From the NCBI GenBank assembly GCA_965219485.1, contig OZ244774.1, forward strand, positions 186,001-250,000: 64,000 nucleotides of DNA, read 5' to 3'. Source of the DNA: UBA8337 sp937907245. GTDB lineage: Bacteria > Pseudomonadota > Alphaproteobacteria > RS24. Shown here piece by piece: positions 50,623-58,866 of this stretch. The position numbers and the translations under genes are program-made. The stretch's first letter is position 1. Every line of letters starts with the position of its first letter. The notes beneath the pieces are model-generated. The model had not been told where the DNA came from. It did no database searches and saw nothing but the letters and a program-made list of their open reading frames with translations.

Positions 50623-52392
50623 TTAGGTTTCGGCCTTAGGTTTCGGCTTTACCTTGGGCTTCGCCTTTACCTTGGGCTTCGCCTTTACCTTGGGCTTCGC
50701 CTTTACCTTAACTTTTGCCGTCGATTTAGGTTTGGAGCTAGCCGGAGTTTTTTTCTTGGTGGGCAAGGTCATGAGTTTGGCCAACGCTGCTTTTTGCTTT
50801 TTCAACTCGGTTTCTGACCAATCATATTTGTCTGCCATATAGGCCGCGATGACCCCTATCTGCGCGCTCGACAAAGCCCCGGTTTGGCCTTCAACCAGAC
50901 GCCGCATAACGACGTCGCTTAACTGCATGGCCATTTCTTGTTGCAGGGCGAAACACACGCGAGCGGCCAAAATTGGGTCTTTGAGTTTTGCCAGCCCTTG
51001 CGTGTCGCTGGCCATCATTTGCGGCAGCAACGCGCCGTAAAGCCGTGATAATAGATCGATTTGGGCGGTCTCAATTTTAGGGTATTGCGCCCGCATGGCA
51101 TCCATAAAATCACCTAGGTCTTGGCGCGGCGCGCAAGCTAAAGCGGTGTCGGCGCTGCGATGGCGCGTGGCGGGGCGGCCTAATTTAGCAAATGCTGCAT
51201 CGACAATTTTTTCTCCAAGCCGTCTGGAGGTCGTCCATTTTCCGCCCAAGGCAGACAGCAGACCTTCCGGCCCACCGTTTTGGCTATGGTCATAAATTTC
51301 ACTGCCACGCGACAAGCCGTAAGTGGTCTCCGCGGTGTCATTGATATCTGTTACCAAAGGCCGCAAGCCCACATAGGCATGCACAACATCGTCACGGGTC
51401 AGATGCGCCTCGGGTAAAACGGCATTGGTCTTATCTAGCAGTAGCTTGATATCGGCCTCGGTGACACAGGCGTCATCGGGGGCGTCGTTAAATTTTGTGT
51501 CGGTGGTGGCCAGCAAGCTCATGCCCATCCACGGCAGCACAAATAAATGCTCGTCTTCGACCGGAACCGTGAGGGCAATGCCGCGCGTCAAAGAGCGCGT
51601 TACCAGATGAATGCCTTTCGAGCGAATGAGTTTTTTCGCGCCCTTTTTGCCATCCCCCAGTTTCATTACCTCGTCTGCCCAAGGCCCCGCCGCATTGATA
51701 ACCAGTTCAGCCGATAGCTCGCTGGTTTCTTGGCTCAGGCAATCTTTAACTTTTACGCCGGTCACCCGATCGCCTGATTTTATTAAATCTACCGCCTCGC
51801 AATGGTTAACCACCACGGCGCCCGCTTGCACGGCCGTGCGCAACATAGCCAACACCAAGCGCTCTGGCGATAGCATTTGCCCATCTTGATACATCAGCCC
51901 GCCGGTCAGCGTGCCTTGCGGGCCAACGCGCGGCGTGTCGGGGCTCAAGCCTAAAACTTGTGCGGCCGTGACCGAGCGATTGCCAGCTATTTTCTGCATT
52001 GGATCGACCGCTCGATTGCGGTCAAAAGCCAATAGGTCATAGAGATAAAGGCCTAGTTTCAGCACCCCCCGTCTGGGTTGGCTGGCCTCATAGGTGGGAA
52101 TGATAAAGGCTAGAGGATGCACTAAATGTTTGGCCATACGGCTCCAGTGGCGCCGCTCTCGCAGCCCTTCGCGCACTTGGGAAATGTCTCCATTGGCCAA
52201 ATAGCGCAAGCCCCCGTGCATTAATTTGGAAGAGCCAGCCGATGTGGCGGAAGAAAAATCGCCCTTGTCTATCAGCGCCACCCGCAAGCCCCGAAGGCTG
52301 GCATCCAGTGCGATGGCCGCCCCCGTTGCCCCGCCGCCAAGAATGGCGAGGTCGACGGGTGTTTTAGATAGGGCTGAAAAATCGCGTTTCAT
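50623..52392 (-). CDS. glpD: Aerobic glycerol-3-phosphate dehydrogenase
   Basis: 589 residues. FAD-binding GGGATG (19-24) at the N-terminus, SSKLMHGGLRYLANGD and the C-terminal domain PLVTDINDTAETTYGLSRGSEIYDH. It oxidises G3P to DHAP at the membrane, feeding quinone, and fits with the GdpD at 3.7 kb that releases G3P. The last ~45 residues are a Lys/Pro-rich tail from an 18-base tandem repeat, not present in typical GlpD. The start chosen is MKRDFSALSK; upstream Met residues lack homology. Confidence 0.92.
   Translation of the reverse strand: MKRDFSALSKTPVDLAILGGGATGAAIALDASLRGLRVALIDKGDFSSATSAGSSKLMHGGLRYLANGDISQVREGLRERRHWSRMAKHLVHPLAFIIPTYEASQPRRGVLKLGLYLYDLLAFDRNRAVDPMQKIAGNRSVTAAQVLGLSPDTPRVGPQGTLTGGLMYQDGQMLSPERLVLAMLRTAVQAGAVVVNHCEAVDLIKSGDRVTGVKVKDCLSQETSELSAELVINAAGPWADEVMKLGDGKKGAKKLIRSKGIHLVTRSLTRGIALTVPVEDEHLFVLPWMGMSLLATTDTKFNDAPDDACVTEADIKLLLDKTNAVLPEAHLTRDDVVHAYVGLRPLVTDINDTAETTYGLSRGSEIYDHSQNGGPEGLLSALGGKWTTSRRLGEKIVDAAFAKLGRPATRHRSADTALACAPRQDLGDFMDAMRAQYPKIETAQIDLLSRLYGALLPQMMASDTQGLAKLKDPILAARVCFALQQEMAMQLSDVVMRRLVEGQTGALSSAQIGVIAAYMADKYDWSETELKKQKAALAKLMTLPTKKKTPASSKPKSTAKVKVKAKPKVKAKPKVKAKPKVKPKPKAET
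50624..50708. repeat. 18-base tandem repeats encoding the GlpD C-terminal tail
   Basis: The unit TTGGGCTTCGCCTTTACC (+ strand) is repeated about three times from about 50654, with a 12-base TTAGGTTTCGGC pair just before. In the protein it gives KPKVKA repeats; the Lys/Pro tail may bind membrane or nucleic acid, or be neutral slippage. Confidence 0.8.
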
Positions 52393-52461
52393 GAAAGCTT
52401 CCATTTGCTTGAGCATTGGCGGCAAGTATAGACTAAAAGCAGATCAAACGGGAGATGCATC

Positions 52462-53358
52462 ATGGCGACAAATAAACCCTCACTCGTGCAAGCAAATGGC
52501 ATCAGCCTTTGTGTGCAAAGGTTTTTGCCAGACCATAATGCGGGCGTGGCGCCGCTTATTCTTATTCGCGGCTTGGGCACCCAAATGATCCAATGGTCTA
52601 GCGCCTTTATTGAGTATTTCACCAAGGCGGGGCTTGAGGTCATTATCTTCGACAATCGCGATGTGGGCGAAAGCCAGAAGCTAGATGCCGCCGGTATCCC
52701 AGACATTATGGGCCTGCTGGAAGACCAGCAAGCGGGCGCTGCGTTTCCCGTGCCATATGGCATTGGTGATATGGCAGACGATGTGATTGGGCTGATGGAT
52801 GCTTTGGCAATTGATAAGGCAAATATTTTTGGCATGTCTTTGGGGGGCATGGTGGCGCAGCATTTGGCGTTTACGCATGGCACGCGCATGGAAAAAGTTG
52901 TTTGTGTGATGTCCACCTCGGGCGATCCTGAGTTGCCGATGCCTGGCGTTTCTGAATTGGCACCGCCCGATGACGCGGAAGGAGAAGCCGCTTTGATCGA
53001 TTATTTGACGCAAAGTTTGGCCGAGCATTCGAGCCCTAGCTTTCCCACTCCAGAGCCGCAGCGGCGGGCCATGGCTACGAAAATCATTTCTCGCAATTAT
53101 CATCCCGCGGGCGTTATTCGCCAAATGGCAGCCGCCATTACGGATGGCAGTCGGGTAGAGCGCCTTAAAACCATCCGCGTGCCTTTTTTGGTTATTCATG
53201 GGCTGGCCGATACGCTGATTGAGCCCGTATGTGGAGAGAGCCTTGTGTCGCATGTGCCCGGCGCGATATGGCGCCCTGTTGAGGGTATGGGCCACGATAT
53301 TGGGCCGCAGCTGGAGCTGGAAATTGGCCCCGATATTTTGGCCTTTCTGGGCGTTTAG
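52462..53358 (+). CDS. Alpha/beta hydrolase
   Basis: 298 residues. Nucleophile elbow GMSLGG (Ser about 127) after NRDVGES, and a catalytic-His region near GMGHDIGP at the C-terminus; the Asp is in HGLADTLI. Resembles the haloperoxidase/esterase-type serine hydrolase family. No signal peptide. GGGAG precedes the ATG at 52462. Confidence 0.9.
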   Translation: MATNKPSLVQANGISLCVQRFLPDHNAGVAPLILIRGLGTQMIQWSSAFIEYFTKAGLEVIIFDNRDVGESQKLDAAGIPDIMGLLEDQQAGAAFPVPYGIGDMADDVIGLMDALAIDKANIFGMSLGGMVAQHLAFTHGTRMEKVVCVMSTSGDPELPMPGVSELAPPDDAEGEAALIDYLTQSLAEHSSPSFPTPEPQRRAMATKIISRNYHPAGVIRQMAAAITDGSRVERLKTIRVPFLVIHGLADTLIEPVCGESLVSHVPGAIWRPVEGMGHDIGPQLELEIGPDILAFLGV

Positions 53359-53430
53359 CCAAACGCGGAACGCTTGACAAATAGGCCCCTCATCGGCCAA
53401 TTTGCAGCAACTTAATTTGAGGAGAAACAC

Positions 53431-54597
53431 ATGTCAGTATGCATCGTCGGCTGGGGCCACACGAAGTTCGGAAAATTAGAAGACCAAGGTTTAGAAGACT
53501 TGCTGGTAGCGGCCGCCAACGAGGCTATGGCGGATGCAGGCGTCGGGCCCGAAGATATTGATGCGATTTATGTCGCGACATTTAACGCGGGCATGTCGGA
53601 ACAAGACTTTATTTCGTCGCTGGCTTTACAAGTTTCCGATGCGTTTCGCTTTACCCCCTCCACGCGGGTTGAAAACGCTTGCGGGTCTGGCTCTGCGGCT
53701 GTGTTTCAGGCGGCCAACGCCATTGAGGCCGGGCGCGCACGCCGCGTGCTTGCGATTGGCGTTGAGAAAATGACCCATCTTTCGAGCGCCGATGTGGGGC
53801 GTTGCCTATCACGCGCCAGCTACATGCCAGAAGAAGGCGACCAAGGCCTTACTTTCCCGGGTATTTTTGGCGTCGTGGCTGGAAAATATTTCCAAAAATA
53901 TGGCGATCAAAGCGATGCTTTGGCGCATATCGCGGCGAAAAACCATAAAAATGGTTCCGTGAACCCACTGGCTCATATGCAAAAAGATTTCGGGTTTGAT
54001 TTCTGCCGCGCCGAGAGCGACAAAAACCCAATCGTTGCGGGGCCTTTGAAACGCACCGATTGCTCGATGATTTCTGATGGCGCAGCGGCCATTATTTTGA
54101 CCGATGAAGAAACCGCGCAAGGCCATGATAAAGCCATCGCGTTTCGTGCGCGTACCCAAGCCAATGATTTCTTGCCGATGAGCAAGCGCGATGTCACCGC
54201 CTTTGATGGCCCCAAAACAGCTTGGGCCAGAGGACTAGAAGAGGCGGGCGTAGAGTTGAACGATTTGTCTCTGGTAGAGACGCATGATTGCTTCACCATT
54301 GCCGAGCTTATTCAATATGAAGCCATGGGGCTGGCGGCACCTGGCAAAGGCGCTGACGTTCTCGCCGATGGTACGGTTTATAAAGATGGTAAATTGCCGG
54401 TTAATCCGTCGGGCGGTCTGAAAGCCAAGGGTCATCCAGTTGGTGCCACTGGCGTTTCCATGCACGTTATGGCCGCGCGCCAATTGATGAATGAAGCCGA
54501 TGAGATGCAAGTCAAAGACGCTAAATTGGCTGGCATTTTTAATATGGGCGGCGCCGCCGTTGCCAATTATCTGTCGATTTTGGAACGCGTAAAATAA
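53431..54597 (+). CDS. Thiolase-like acyltransferase (SCP2-type)
   Basis: 388 residues. The active Cys84 is in ENACGSGSAA; the C-terminal thiolase signatures are VETHDCFTIAELIQYEAMG and NPSGGLKAKGHPVGATG. The His of GHPVG and the Cys-free second-site pattern match the SCP-x/acetyl-CoA acetyltransferase subfamily. It probably cleaves or forms beta-ketoacyl-CoA (beta-oxidation or sterol/lipid catabolism). Follows the hydrolase gene by 72 bases and ends with a clear terminator. Confidence 0.92.
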   Translation: MSVCIVGWGHTKFGKLEDQGLEDLLVAAANEAMADAGVGPEDIDAIYVATFNAGMSEQDFISSLALQVSDAFRFTPSTRVENACGSGSAAVFQAANAIEAGRARRVLAIGVEKMTHLSSADVGRCLSRASYMPEEGDQGLTFPGIFGVVAGKYFQKYGDQSDALAHIAAKNHKNGSVNPLAHMQKDFGFDFCRAESDKNPIVAGPLKRTDCSMISDGAAAIILTDEETAQGHDKAIAFRARTQANDFLPMSKRDVTAFDGPKTAWARGLEEAGVELNDLSLVETHDCFTIAELIQYEAMGLAAPGKGADVLADGTVYKDGKLPVNPSGGLKAKGHPVGATGVSMHVMAARQLMNEADEMQVKDAKLAGIFNMGGAAVANYLSILERVK

Positions 54598-54634
54598 GCT
54601 CCGTAACGCCAGAATAAAACCATCGTAAATACAA

Positions 54635-54668
54635 AAGGGCCGCTCCCAACGAAGCGGCCCTTATTTTT
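54635..54668 (+). terminator. Rho-independent terminator after the thiolase gene
   Basis: AAGGGCCGCT-CCCAACGA-AGCGGCCCTT followed by ATTTTTT; it is between converging genes (thiolase plus, cytochrome c minus) and could serve both. Confidence 0.9.
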
Positions 54669-54687
54669 TCGCCAAGAAAGAAGCGCT

Positions 54688-55065
54688 TTAGTTCGCGGCT
54701 TTTTTCAAATAAGCGATAATATTATCGCGGTCTGTCTCTTTGCGCAGGCCGGCAAACGACATGCGGGTGCCTTTCACAACTTTACGCGGGGTTGCCAAAT
54801 AGGCGGCTAGGTTTTCTTCCGTCCAAACTTTTTGCTCGGCCGCATAAGCGATCATGCCTTTGGAATATTTATAGCCGCTGATGGCGCCAATCTCTCGGCC
54901 AATAATGCCATTCAATTGGGGGCCGACACGGTTTTTGGCCTTCGGGCCTACCATGTGGCAAGACGCACATTTGCGATAGGTCTTTTCCCCCTTCGCGGCG
55001 TCGCCAGCTTGGGCGTTAGAACTTAAAAATGTGACAGTAATCAGGGTCAATAAAAGGGCGCGCAT
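54688..55065 (-). CDS. Periplasmic c-type cytochrome
   Basis: 125 residues. A Sec signal (about 1-20, ending SSNAQA) leads into a class I cytochrome c: heme motif CASCH (33-37), and the sixth ligand Met in the KGTRMSFAG segment near residue 103. An AAGGAG ribosome site fixes the ATG at 55065. It shuttles electrons to an oxidase (cytochrome c2/c550-like). Confidence 0.93.
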   Translation of the reverse strand: MRALLLTLITVTFLSSNAQAGDAAKGEKTYRKCASCHMVGPKAKNRVGPQLNGIIGREIGAISGYKYSKGMIAYAAEQKVWTEENLAAYLATPRKVVKGTRMSFAGLRKETDRDNIIAYLKKAAN

Positions 55066-55092
55066 TTGATATCTCCTTTGATGCATGGACAG

Positions 55093-55121
55093 CATATACG
55101 GGGTTTGGGCAAGCCTGCCAA
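55093..55121 (-). promoter_or_regulatory. Promoter of the cytochrome c gene
   Basis: Minus strand TTGGCA (55121-55116), 17-base spacer, TATATG (55098-55093). It predicts a start near 55086, a 21-base leader and the AGGAG ribosome site before the ATG at 55065. Confidence 0.55.
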
Positions 55122-55171
55122 GCGCCATGCTGTCGCAAGGCCAAGCCGTAAGCTACCGCAAATAAAGGAGG

Positions 55172-55801
55172 CTAGGGAACCAGCCAATCCATTGTGTCTT
55201 GTGTGAAGTCAAACAAAGCTCGGCGGTGGCCACGTGCCGCCAAATACAGCCACTCCATGGTTTCAACATGGGCGCGGACGGGCACAAAATGAGCCTCTCC
55301 GTCTTGTGTTGCCTCGGCGTCAAAAGCGACATCAAGCGGCGATGCGATGGCGCTGCCGGGGCCTTGGGTCACTTGGTAACATTCTCGGCTCATGGGGCGT
55401 GTGGCGGCCCAAGCCGCGTCATAGTCTGGGCCGCTCAGCATTTCTAGGCGCACACCCAAGCGCAATTGCACCTTGGTTCCAGCGTCGTAAAAATGCATGG
55501 CGCCTTGCGGATTGGCCTGCAGCTCAGCGATTTTTCCCGAGCGTGTGTCAGTGTGAAAACGTAACTGTTTGGCTTGGCTGTCGCAGCCCCGTAGCACGAT
55601 GGTGCGTATGGTTGGGCTGCCACTGGCGGTTATCGTGGCCACGCTTGGGGTATGAAAGGGGCTTTTTCTATCTTTCACGCCGCGTTCCAACATCGACCAA
55701 CCATAGGCGCAAGAGGCTGCTAAATCATCATAGCAAGACAAAATGGGCGGGCCGCCGCTTTTGGGTTGTTTTGGTTTTTGGTCGAATTGCGTGTCACTCA
55801 T
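55172..55801 (-). CDS. Pyridoxamine 5'-phosphate oxidase-family flavoprotein
   Basis: 209 residues. FMN-binding split barrel: TITASGSPTIRTIVLRGCD and RFHTDTRSGKIAELQANPQGAMHFYDAGTKVQLRLGVRLE are typical of the Alr4036/PNPOx-like family. The catalytic region of true PdxH (PNPOx dimerisation C-terminus) is not conserved, so this is either a PdxH paralogue or a general FMN-dependent oxidase. The ATG at 55801 is preferred because homology starts close to it. Confidence 0.8.
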   Translation of the reverse strand: MSDTQFDQKPKQPKSGGPPILSCYDDLAASCAYGWSMLERGVKDRKSPFHTPSVATITASGSPTIRTIVLRGCDSQAKQLRFHTDTRSGKIAELQANPQGAMHFYDAGTKVQLRLGVRLEMLSGPDYDAAWAATRPMSRECYQVTQGPGSAIASPLDVAFDAEATQDGEAHFVPVRAHVETMEWLYLAARGHRRALFDFTQDTMDWLVP

Positions 55802-55923
55802 GCGCCTTAATATAGAGCACTCTGGCTTTGTGTCCAACGGATGAGCGAGGGTGAAATTCTATGTGGCTTTTTTGTCCGCATCAGCGCAAAATCGTAAAAG
55901 TGATATTAGTTTAGGAGAGACAC

Positions 55924-56430
55924 GTGAAGAAGTTTTTGATTGCTACCGTATTCGTTGCAGCCCTTGTCGCTGTTTCCAGCCAGTCCGCTTTGGCTCAAAA
56001 TTATGTTGGACTAAGCGCCGGCTTCACTTCTTACGAAGACAAAGGTGTGGACATAGAAAGCCAAGGGCTGACATTTTTCGCTGGCGGCCAGTTTGACCCG
56101 CTCTTGGCCGTCGAATTTAGCTATACGTCCATCGCGGATGTGGAAACTAACGGGCGCGACAGCCAGGCTTCGGTCTTGGCGCTCTCCGGTGTTTTGCGGT
56201 CGCCAGGGGAGGGTTTTGAGCCCTTTTTACGCTTAGGTCTAGCCCGCGGCGACGGTAAAGTTATGGGCGGTGGTGATGCTTATGACGAAGAGAGAAGCGG
56301 CTTTATTTATGGCTTTGGCGCGGATTTCACGATGAATTACAATTCGTCCTTGCGCCTAGAATATGTCGAGACGGACCTCGATGGAGCCGAAACCGACCGC
56401 CTTAGCTTTGGAACGATTTATCGTTTCTAG
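55924..56430 (+). CDS. Outer-membrane beta-barrel protein
   Basis: 168 residues with a GTG start following AGGAGAG. A Sec signal (1-25, QSALAQ) is followed by alternating amphipathic strands (VGLSAGFTSYEDKG, LAVEFSYTSIADVETNG, RSGFIYGFGADFTMNYNSS), and the C-terminus ends in Phe (IYRF). That pattern fits a small eight-strand OmpA/OmpW-like barrel. It may be a surface or adhesion component; specific function unknown. Confidence 0.85.
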   Translation: MKKFLIATVFVAALVAVSSQSALAQNYVGLSAGFTSYEDKGVDIESQGLTFFAGGQFDPLLAVEFSYTSIADVETNGRDSQASVLALSGVLRSPGEGFEPFLRLGLARGDGKVMGGGDAYDEERSGFIYGFGADFTMNYNSSLRLEYVETDLDGAETDRLSFGTIYRF

Positions 56431-56452
56431 GCTCGCCGGCGGAGCGATTAAA

Positions 56453-56529
56453 TGGTGATCCCGGGTAGATTCGAACTACCGGCCCCCAGATTAGGAATCT
56501 GGTGCTCTATCCGACTGAGCTACGGGACC
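56453..56529 (-). tRNA. tRNA-Arg(CCT), CCA encoded
   Basis: On the minus strand the acceptor is GGTCCCG / CGGGATC, D arm GCTCAGTCGGATAGAGC, anticodon stem CCAGA/TCTGG with loop TTCCTAA, giving CCT (reads AGG). T arm TAGTTCGAATCTA, CCA at 56453-56455. It lies downstream of rpoH on the same strand. Confidence 0.96.
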
Positions 56530-56600
56530 CACACCCGTCAAACTAGCCTCGCAAGAGCGCCACGACAAGCTTTGCCAGTCTTCAGCTCGATTTAAATTTA

Positions 56601-57494
56601 TTAAATCAACCCAGCGTGATGCGGATCGCCATTGGTTTTGGCTATCAGGGAGCCGCGCAATTTTTGTAGCGCTTCATGCTCAATTTGGCGTACCCGTTCT
56701 TTTGAAATGCCCAATTTTTGGCCTAAACTTTCCAAAGTAACCTTGGTCTCGCTGAGGCGGCGGGCGCGAATAATGGTTACTTCCCGCTCGTTTAAGTCTT
56801 CCATCGCCTCCCCAATCCAATTGACGCGTTGTTGGGTGTCCAGCTTGTCCGAGACTTCCGTGTCTGGCAGGTCGCGGTCACAGACCAGAAGATCTTGCCA
56901 TTCGGTTGTGCCACCGTCATCTGAGCGATCTGAAATGGTCGCGTTCAAAGAGCGATCGCTGCCTTCCATTCGGCCTTCCATATTCAGCACATCTTCCATC
57001 CGCACGCCCAATTCATTGGCGACATAGGTGCGGCTTTCATGGGTCATATTGGCGCCGATGTCGTTAATCCGCGCGCGCAGGCGACGCATATTAAAGAATA
57101 AGGACTTTTGCGCTGCGGTGGTTCCCGTGCGCACAATCGACCAATTACGAAGCACATAATCTTGGATGGAAGAGCGGATCCACCAACCAGCATAGGTTGA
57201 GAAACGCACTTCTCTATCTGGATCAAAACGGTTGGCGGCTTGCATCAGGCCAATGTTGCCCTCTTGCACCAAATCGCCCATTGGCAGGCCGTAATTACGA
57301 AATTTCGCGGCAATCGCTACCACCAAACGCACATGGGCTGCGGTCAGCTCGTGCAAAGCGTTCTCGTCGCTTTTGTCGCGCCAACTTCGGGCCAAATGCT
57401 GCTCATGCTCTAATTCGAGCATCGGCAGCTTCATTGCCTTTTTGATGAATTTGCGTCCAGCTTGAACGGTTTCTTGTGTATCCAAATGAGCCAT
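56601..57494 (-). CDS. rpoH: RNA polymerase sigma-32 (heat-shock) factor
   Basis: 297 residues. Region 2 (ALHELTAAHVRLVVAIAAKFRNYGLPMGDLVQEGNIGLMQAANRFDP), the RpoH box QKSLFFNMRR (129-138) that contacts DnaK/RNAP, and region 4 helix-turn-helix (VTLESLGQKLGISKERVRQIEHEALQKLR). It directs transcription of chaperones and proteases. TAGGAG lies seven bases before the ATG. Its stop is inside an AT-rich inverted repeat (56589-56607). Confidence 0.97.
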   Translation of the reverse strand: MAHLDTQETVQAGRKFIKKAMKLPMLELEHEQHLARSWRDKSDENALHELTAAHVRLVVAIAAKFRNYGLPMGDLVQEGNIGLMQAANRFDPDREVRFSTYAGWWIRSSIQDYVLRNWSIVRTGTTAAQKSLFFNMRRLRARINDIGANMTHESRTYVANELGVRMEDVLNMEGRMEGSDRSLNATISDRSDDGGTTEWQDLLVCDRDLPDTEVSDKLDTQQRVNWIGEAMEDLNEREVTIIRARRLSETKVTLESLGQKLGISKERVRQIEHEALQKLRGSLIAKTNGDPHHAGLI

Positions 57495-57570
57495 AATGTA
57501 TCTCCTATTAAAGATACGCGATGGCGACTAAATTGGTTCACTCCAAAACTAAGTTTTTGGAAAATCGGAT

Positions 57571-58374
57571 TTAAGCTGGGTCGACCCCTGGCTGGCGCCT
57601 TGCCCCACCGGTGGTTTTGGCCAAGATGCCTTCGAGCTTAATAATTGCTTCATCATCCGTCGTTTTCTCGACCGTGGCCACTTCGCGCGCCATGCGCTCG
57701 ATGGCTTTTTCGTATAGCTGGCGCTCCGAATAAGATTGCTCTGGCTGGTTTTCATTGCGGAACAAGTCGCGCACCACTTCGGTAATCGCTACCAAATCGC
57801 CAGAATTAATCTTCGCTTCATATTCTTGCGCCCGACGGCTCCACATTGTGCGTTTCACCCGCGCACGACCTTTCAAGGTTTTAATGGCGCCTTCCATTAT
57901 TTTGGCATCGGCCAATTTACGCATGCCAATTTCTTTGGCTTTGGCTAGCGGCACGCGCAAGACCATTTTTTCTTTGTCAAAGCTCACGACAAAAAGATCT
58001 AGGCTCATGCCCGCGATTTCTTGCACAGCGATTTCGGTAATCTGGCCGACGCCATGAGCTGGATAAACAACAAATTCATTTACTTTGAAACCGAGCGCTG
58101 AGCGACGCGGCGCTTCTGGTTTGCTTGGTTTCTTTTTGGCCGCAGCTTTGGCTTTTGCAGGAGCGGCAGGTTTTTTGGCACTTACTTTGGCACTTGCTTT
58201 GGCACTTGCTTTGGCACTTACTTTGGGCGTGGCTTTGGGTGCGGCTTTAGGCGCCGCTTTGGTGGCTGCCTTTGGGGCGGTCTTTTTGGCCGTTGGTTTT
58301 TTGGCAGTAGATTTTGCAGCAGCAGGTTTTTTGGCTGCTGGCTTCTTAGCAGCAGGTTTTTTAGCAGTGGCCAT
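57571..58374 (-). CDS. carD: CarD family regulator with histone-like N-terminal tail
   Basis: 267 residues. About 90 N-terminal residues are Lys/Ala/Pro-rich repeats (KKPAAKKPAAKKPAA, APKAATKAAPKAAPK, SAKASAKASAKVSAKK), like histone-H1-type bacterial tails; then the conserved CarD domain (GFKVNEFVVYPAHGVGQITEI, RVKRTMWSRRAQEYEAKINSGD). CarD binds the RNAP beta subunit and stabilises the open complex. The downstream rpoH-carD cluster and upstream fdxA are typical in alphaproteobacteria. The long tail is longer than in most orthologues and may add non-specific DNA binding. Confidence 0.93.
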   Translation of the reverse strand: MATAKKPAAKKPAAKKPAAAKSTAKKPTAKKTAPKAATKAAPKAAPKATPKVSAKASAKASAKVSAKKPAAPAKAKAAAKKKPSKPEAPRRSALGFKVNEFVVYPAHGVGQITEIAVQEIAGMSLDLFVVSFDKEKMVLRVPLAKAKEIGMRKLADAKIMEGAIKTLKGRARVKRTMWSRRAQEYEAKINSGDLVAITEVVRDLFRNENQPEQSYSERQLYEKAIERMAREVATVEKTTDDEAIIKLEGILAKTTGGARRQPGVDPA

Positions 58375-58390
58375 GGTGGTCTCCAAATGC

Positions 58391-58417
58391 AAAAAGGCCC
58401 CGAGCGGTGCCTTTTTT
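58391..58417 (-). terminator. Terminator-like hairpin upstream of carD
   Basis: AAAAAGGC-ACCGCTCGGG-GCCTTTTT: 8-base stem plus flanking A/T-runs, lying between the carD promoter and its ATG at 58374. It could be the fdxA terminator or an attenuator acting on carD. The ribosome site GGAGACC follows it. Confidence 0.7.
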
Positions 58418-58438
58418 ATAATTTATTTTCTAAAGTGG

Positions 58439-58467
58439 AGTATATCACAAAACCGCAAGCTTTCCAA
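58439..58467 (-). promoter_or_regulatory. carD promoter
   Basis: Minus strand TTGGAA (58467-58462), 17-base spacer, TATACT (58444-58439), start near 58432. It lies upstream of the terminator-like hairpin, so carD transcription must read through it. Confidence 0.55.
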
Positions 58468-58477
58468 GAGCTTGGGG

Positions 58478-58489
58478 CTTGGCGCCAAG
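58478..58489. promoter_or_regulatory. Palindrome near the carD promoter
   Basis: CTTGGCGCCAAG is a perfect 12-base palindrome, next to a second inverted pair CCAAG-AG-CTTGG (58464-58475) that overlaps the -35. Both could be operator half-sites; they also follow the fdxA stop, so they may form part of an RNA 3' structure. Confidence 0.4.
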
Positions 58490-58500
58490 TTTAGGCTCGT

Positions 58501-58839
58501 TTAGTCGCCAGCGCCGGGAGCTTCGCTAAATTCATTGGCAAATTTATTCGGTTTGTTCAACCAATCGTCGGCGTCGCTTGGCGCGTCTTTCCGAAGGGTG
58601 ATGTTTGGCCAAATGTCGGCATATTTTGTATTCACTTCGAGCCATTTTTCGAGGCCCGATTCGGTGTCCGCCTTAATGGCATCGGCCGGGCATTCTGGTT
58701 CGCACACGCCGCAATCAATGCATTCGTCAGGATGAATGACGAGCATATTGTCGCCTTCATAAAAACAATCGACCGGGCATACTTCGACGCAGTCGGTATA
58801 TTTACATTTGATGCAATCTTCCGTGACGATATAGGTCAT
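58501..58839 (-). CDS. fdxA: Seven-iron ferredoxin FdxA
   Basis: 112 residues. Cys ligands for [3Fe-4S] and [4Fe-4S]: DCIKCKYTDCVEVCPVDC near 8-25 and CIDCGVCEPECP near 40-51. The MTYIVTEDCIKCKYTDC start is the signature of the FdxA/FdI 7Fe group. It transfers single electrons in redox reactions. Located in the usual alphaproteobacterial block with carD and rpoH. Confidence 0.97.
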   Translation of the reverse strand: MTYIVTEDCIKCKYTDCVEVCPVDCFYEGDNMLVIHPDECIDCGVCEPECPADAIKADTESGLEKWLEVNTKYADIWPNITLRKDAPSDADDWLNKPNKFANEFSEAPGAGD

Positions 58840-58866
58840 GACACTTCCTGTGAATAAATCTTGGTT

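Noticed and set aside
52681..53430. 249-residue minus-strand ORF over the hydrolase gene
   Set aside because: Antisense shadow; the plus-strand protein has an intact hydrolase motif set.
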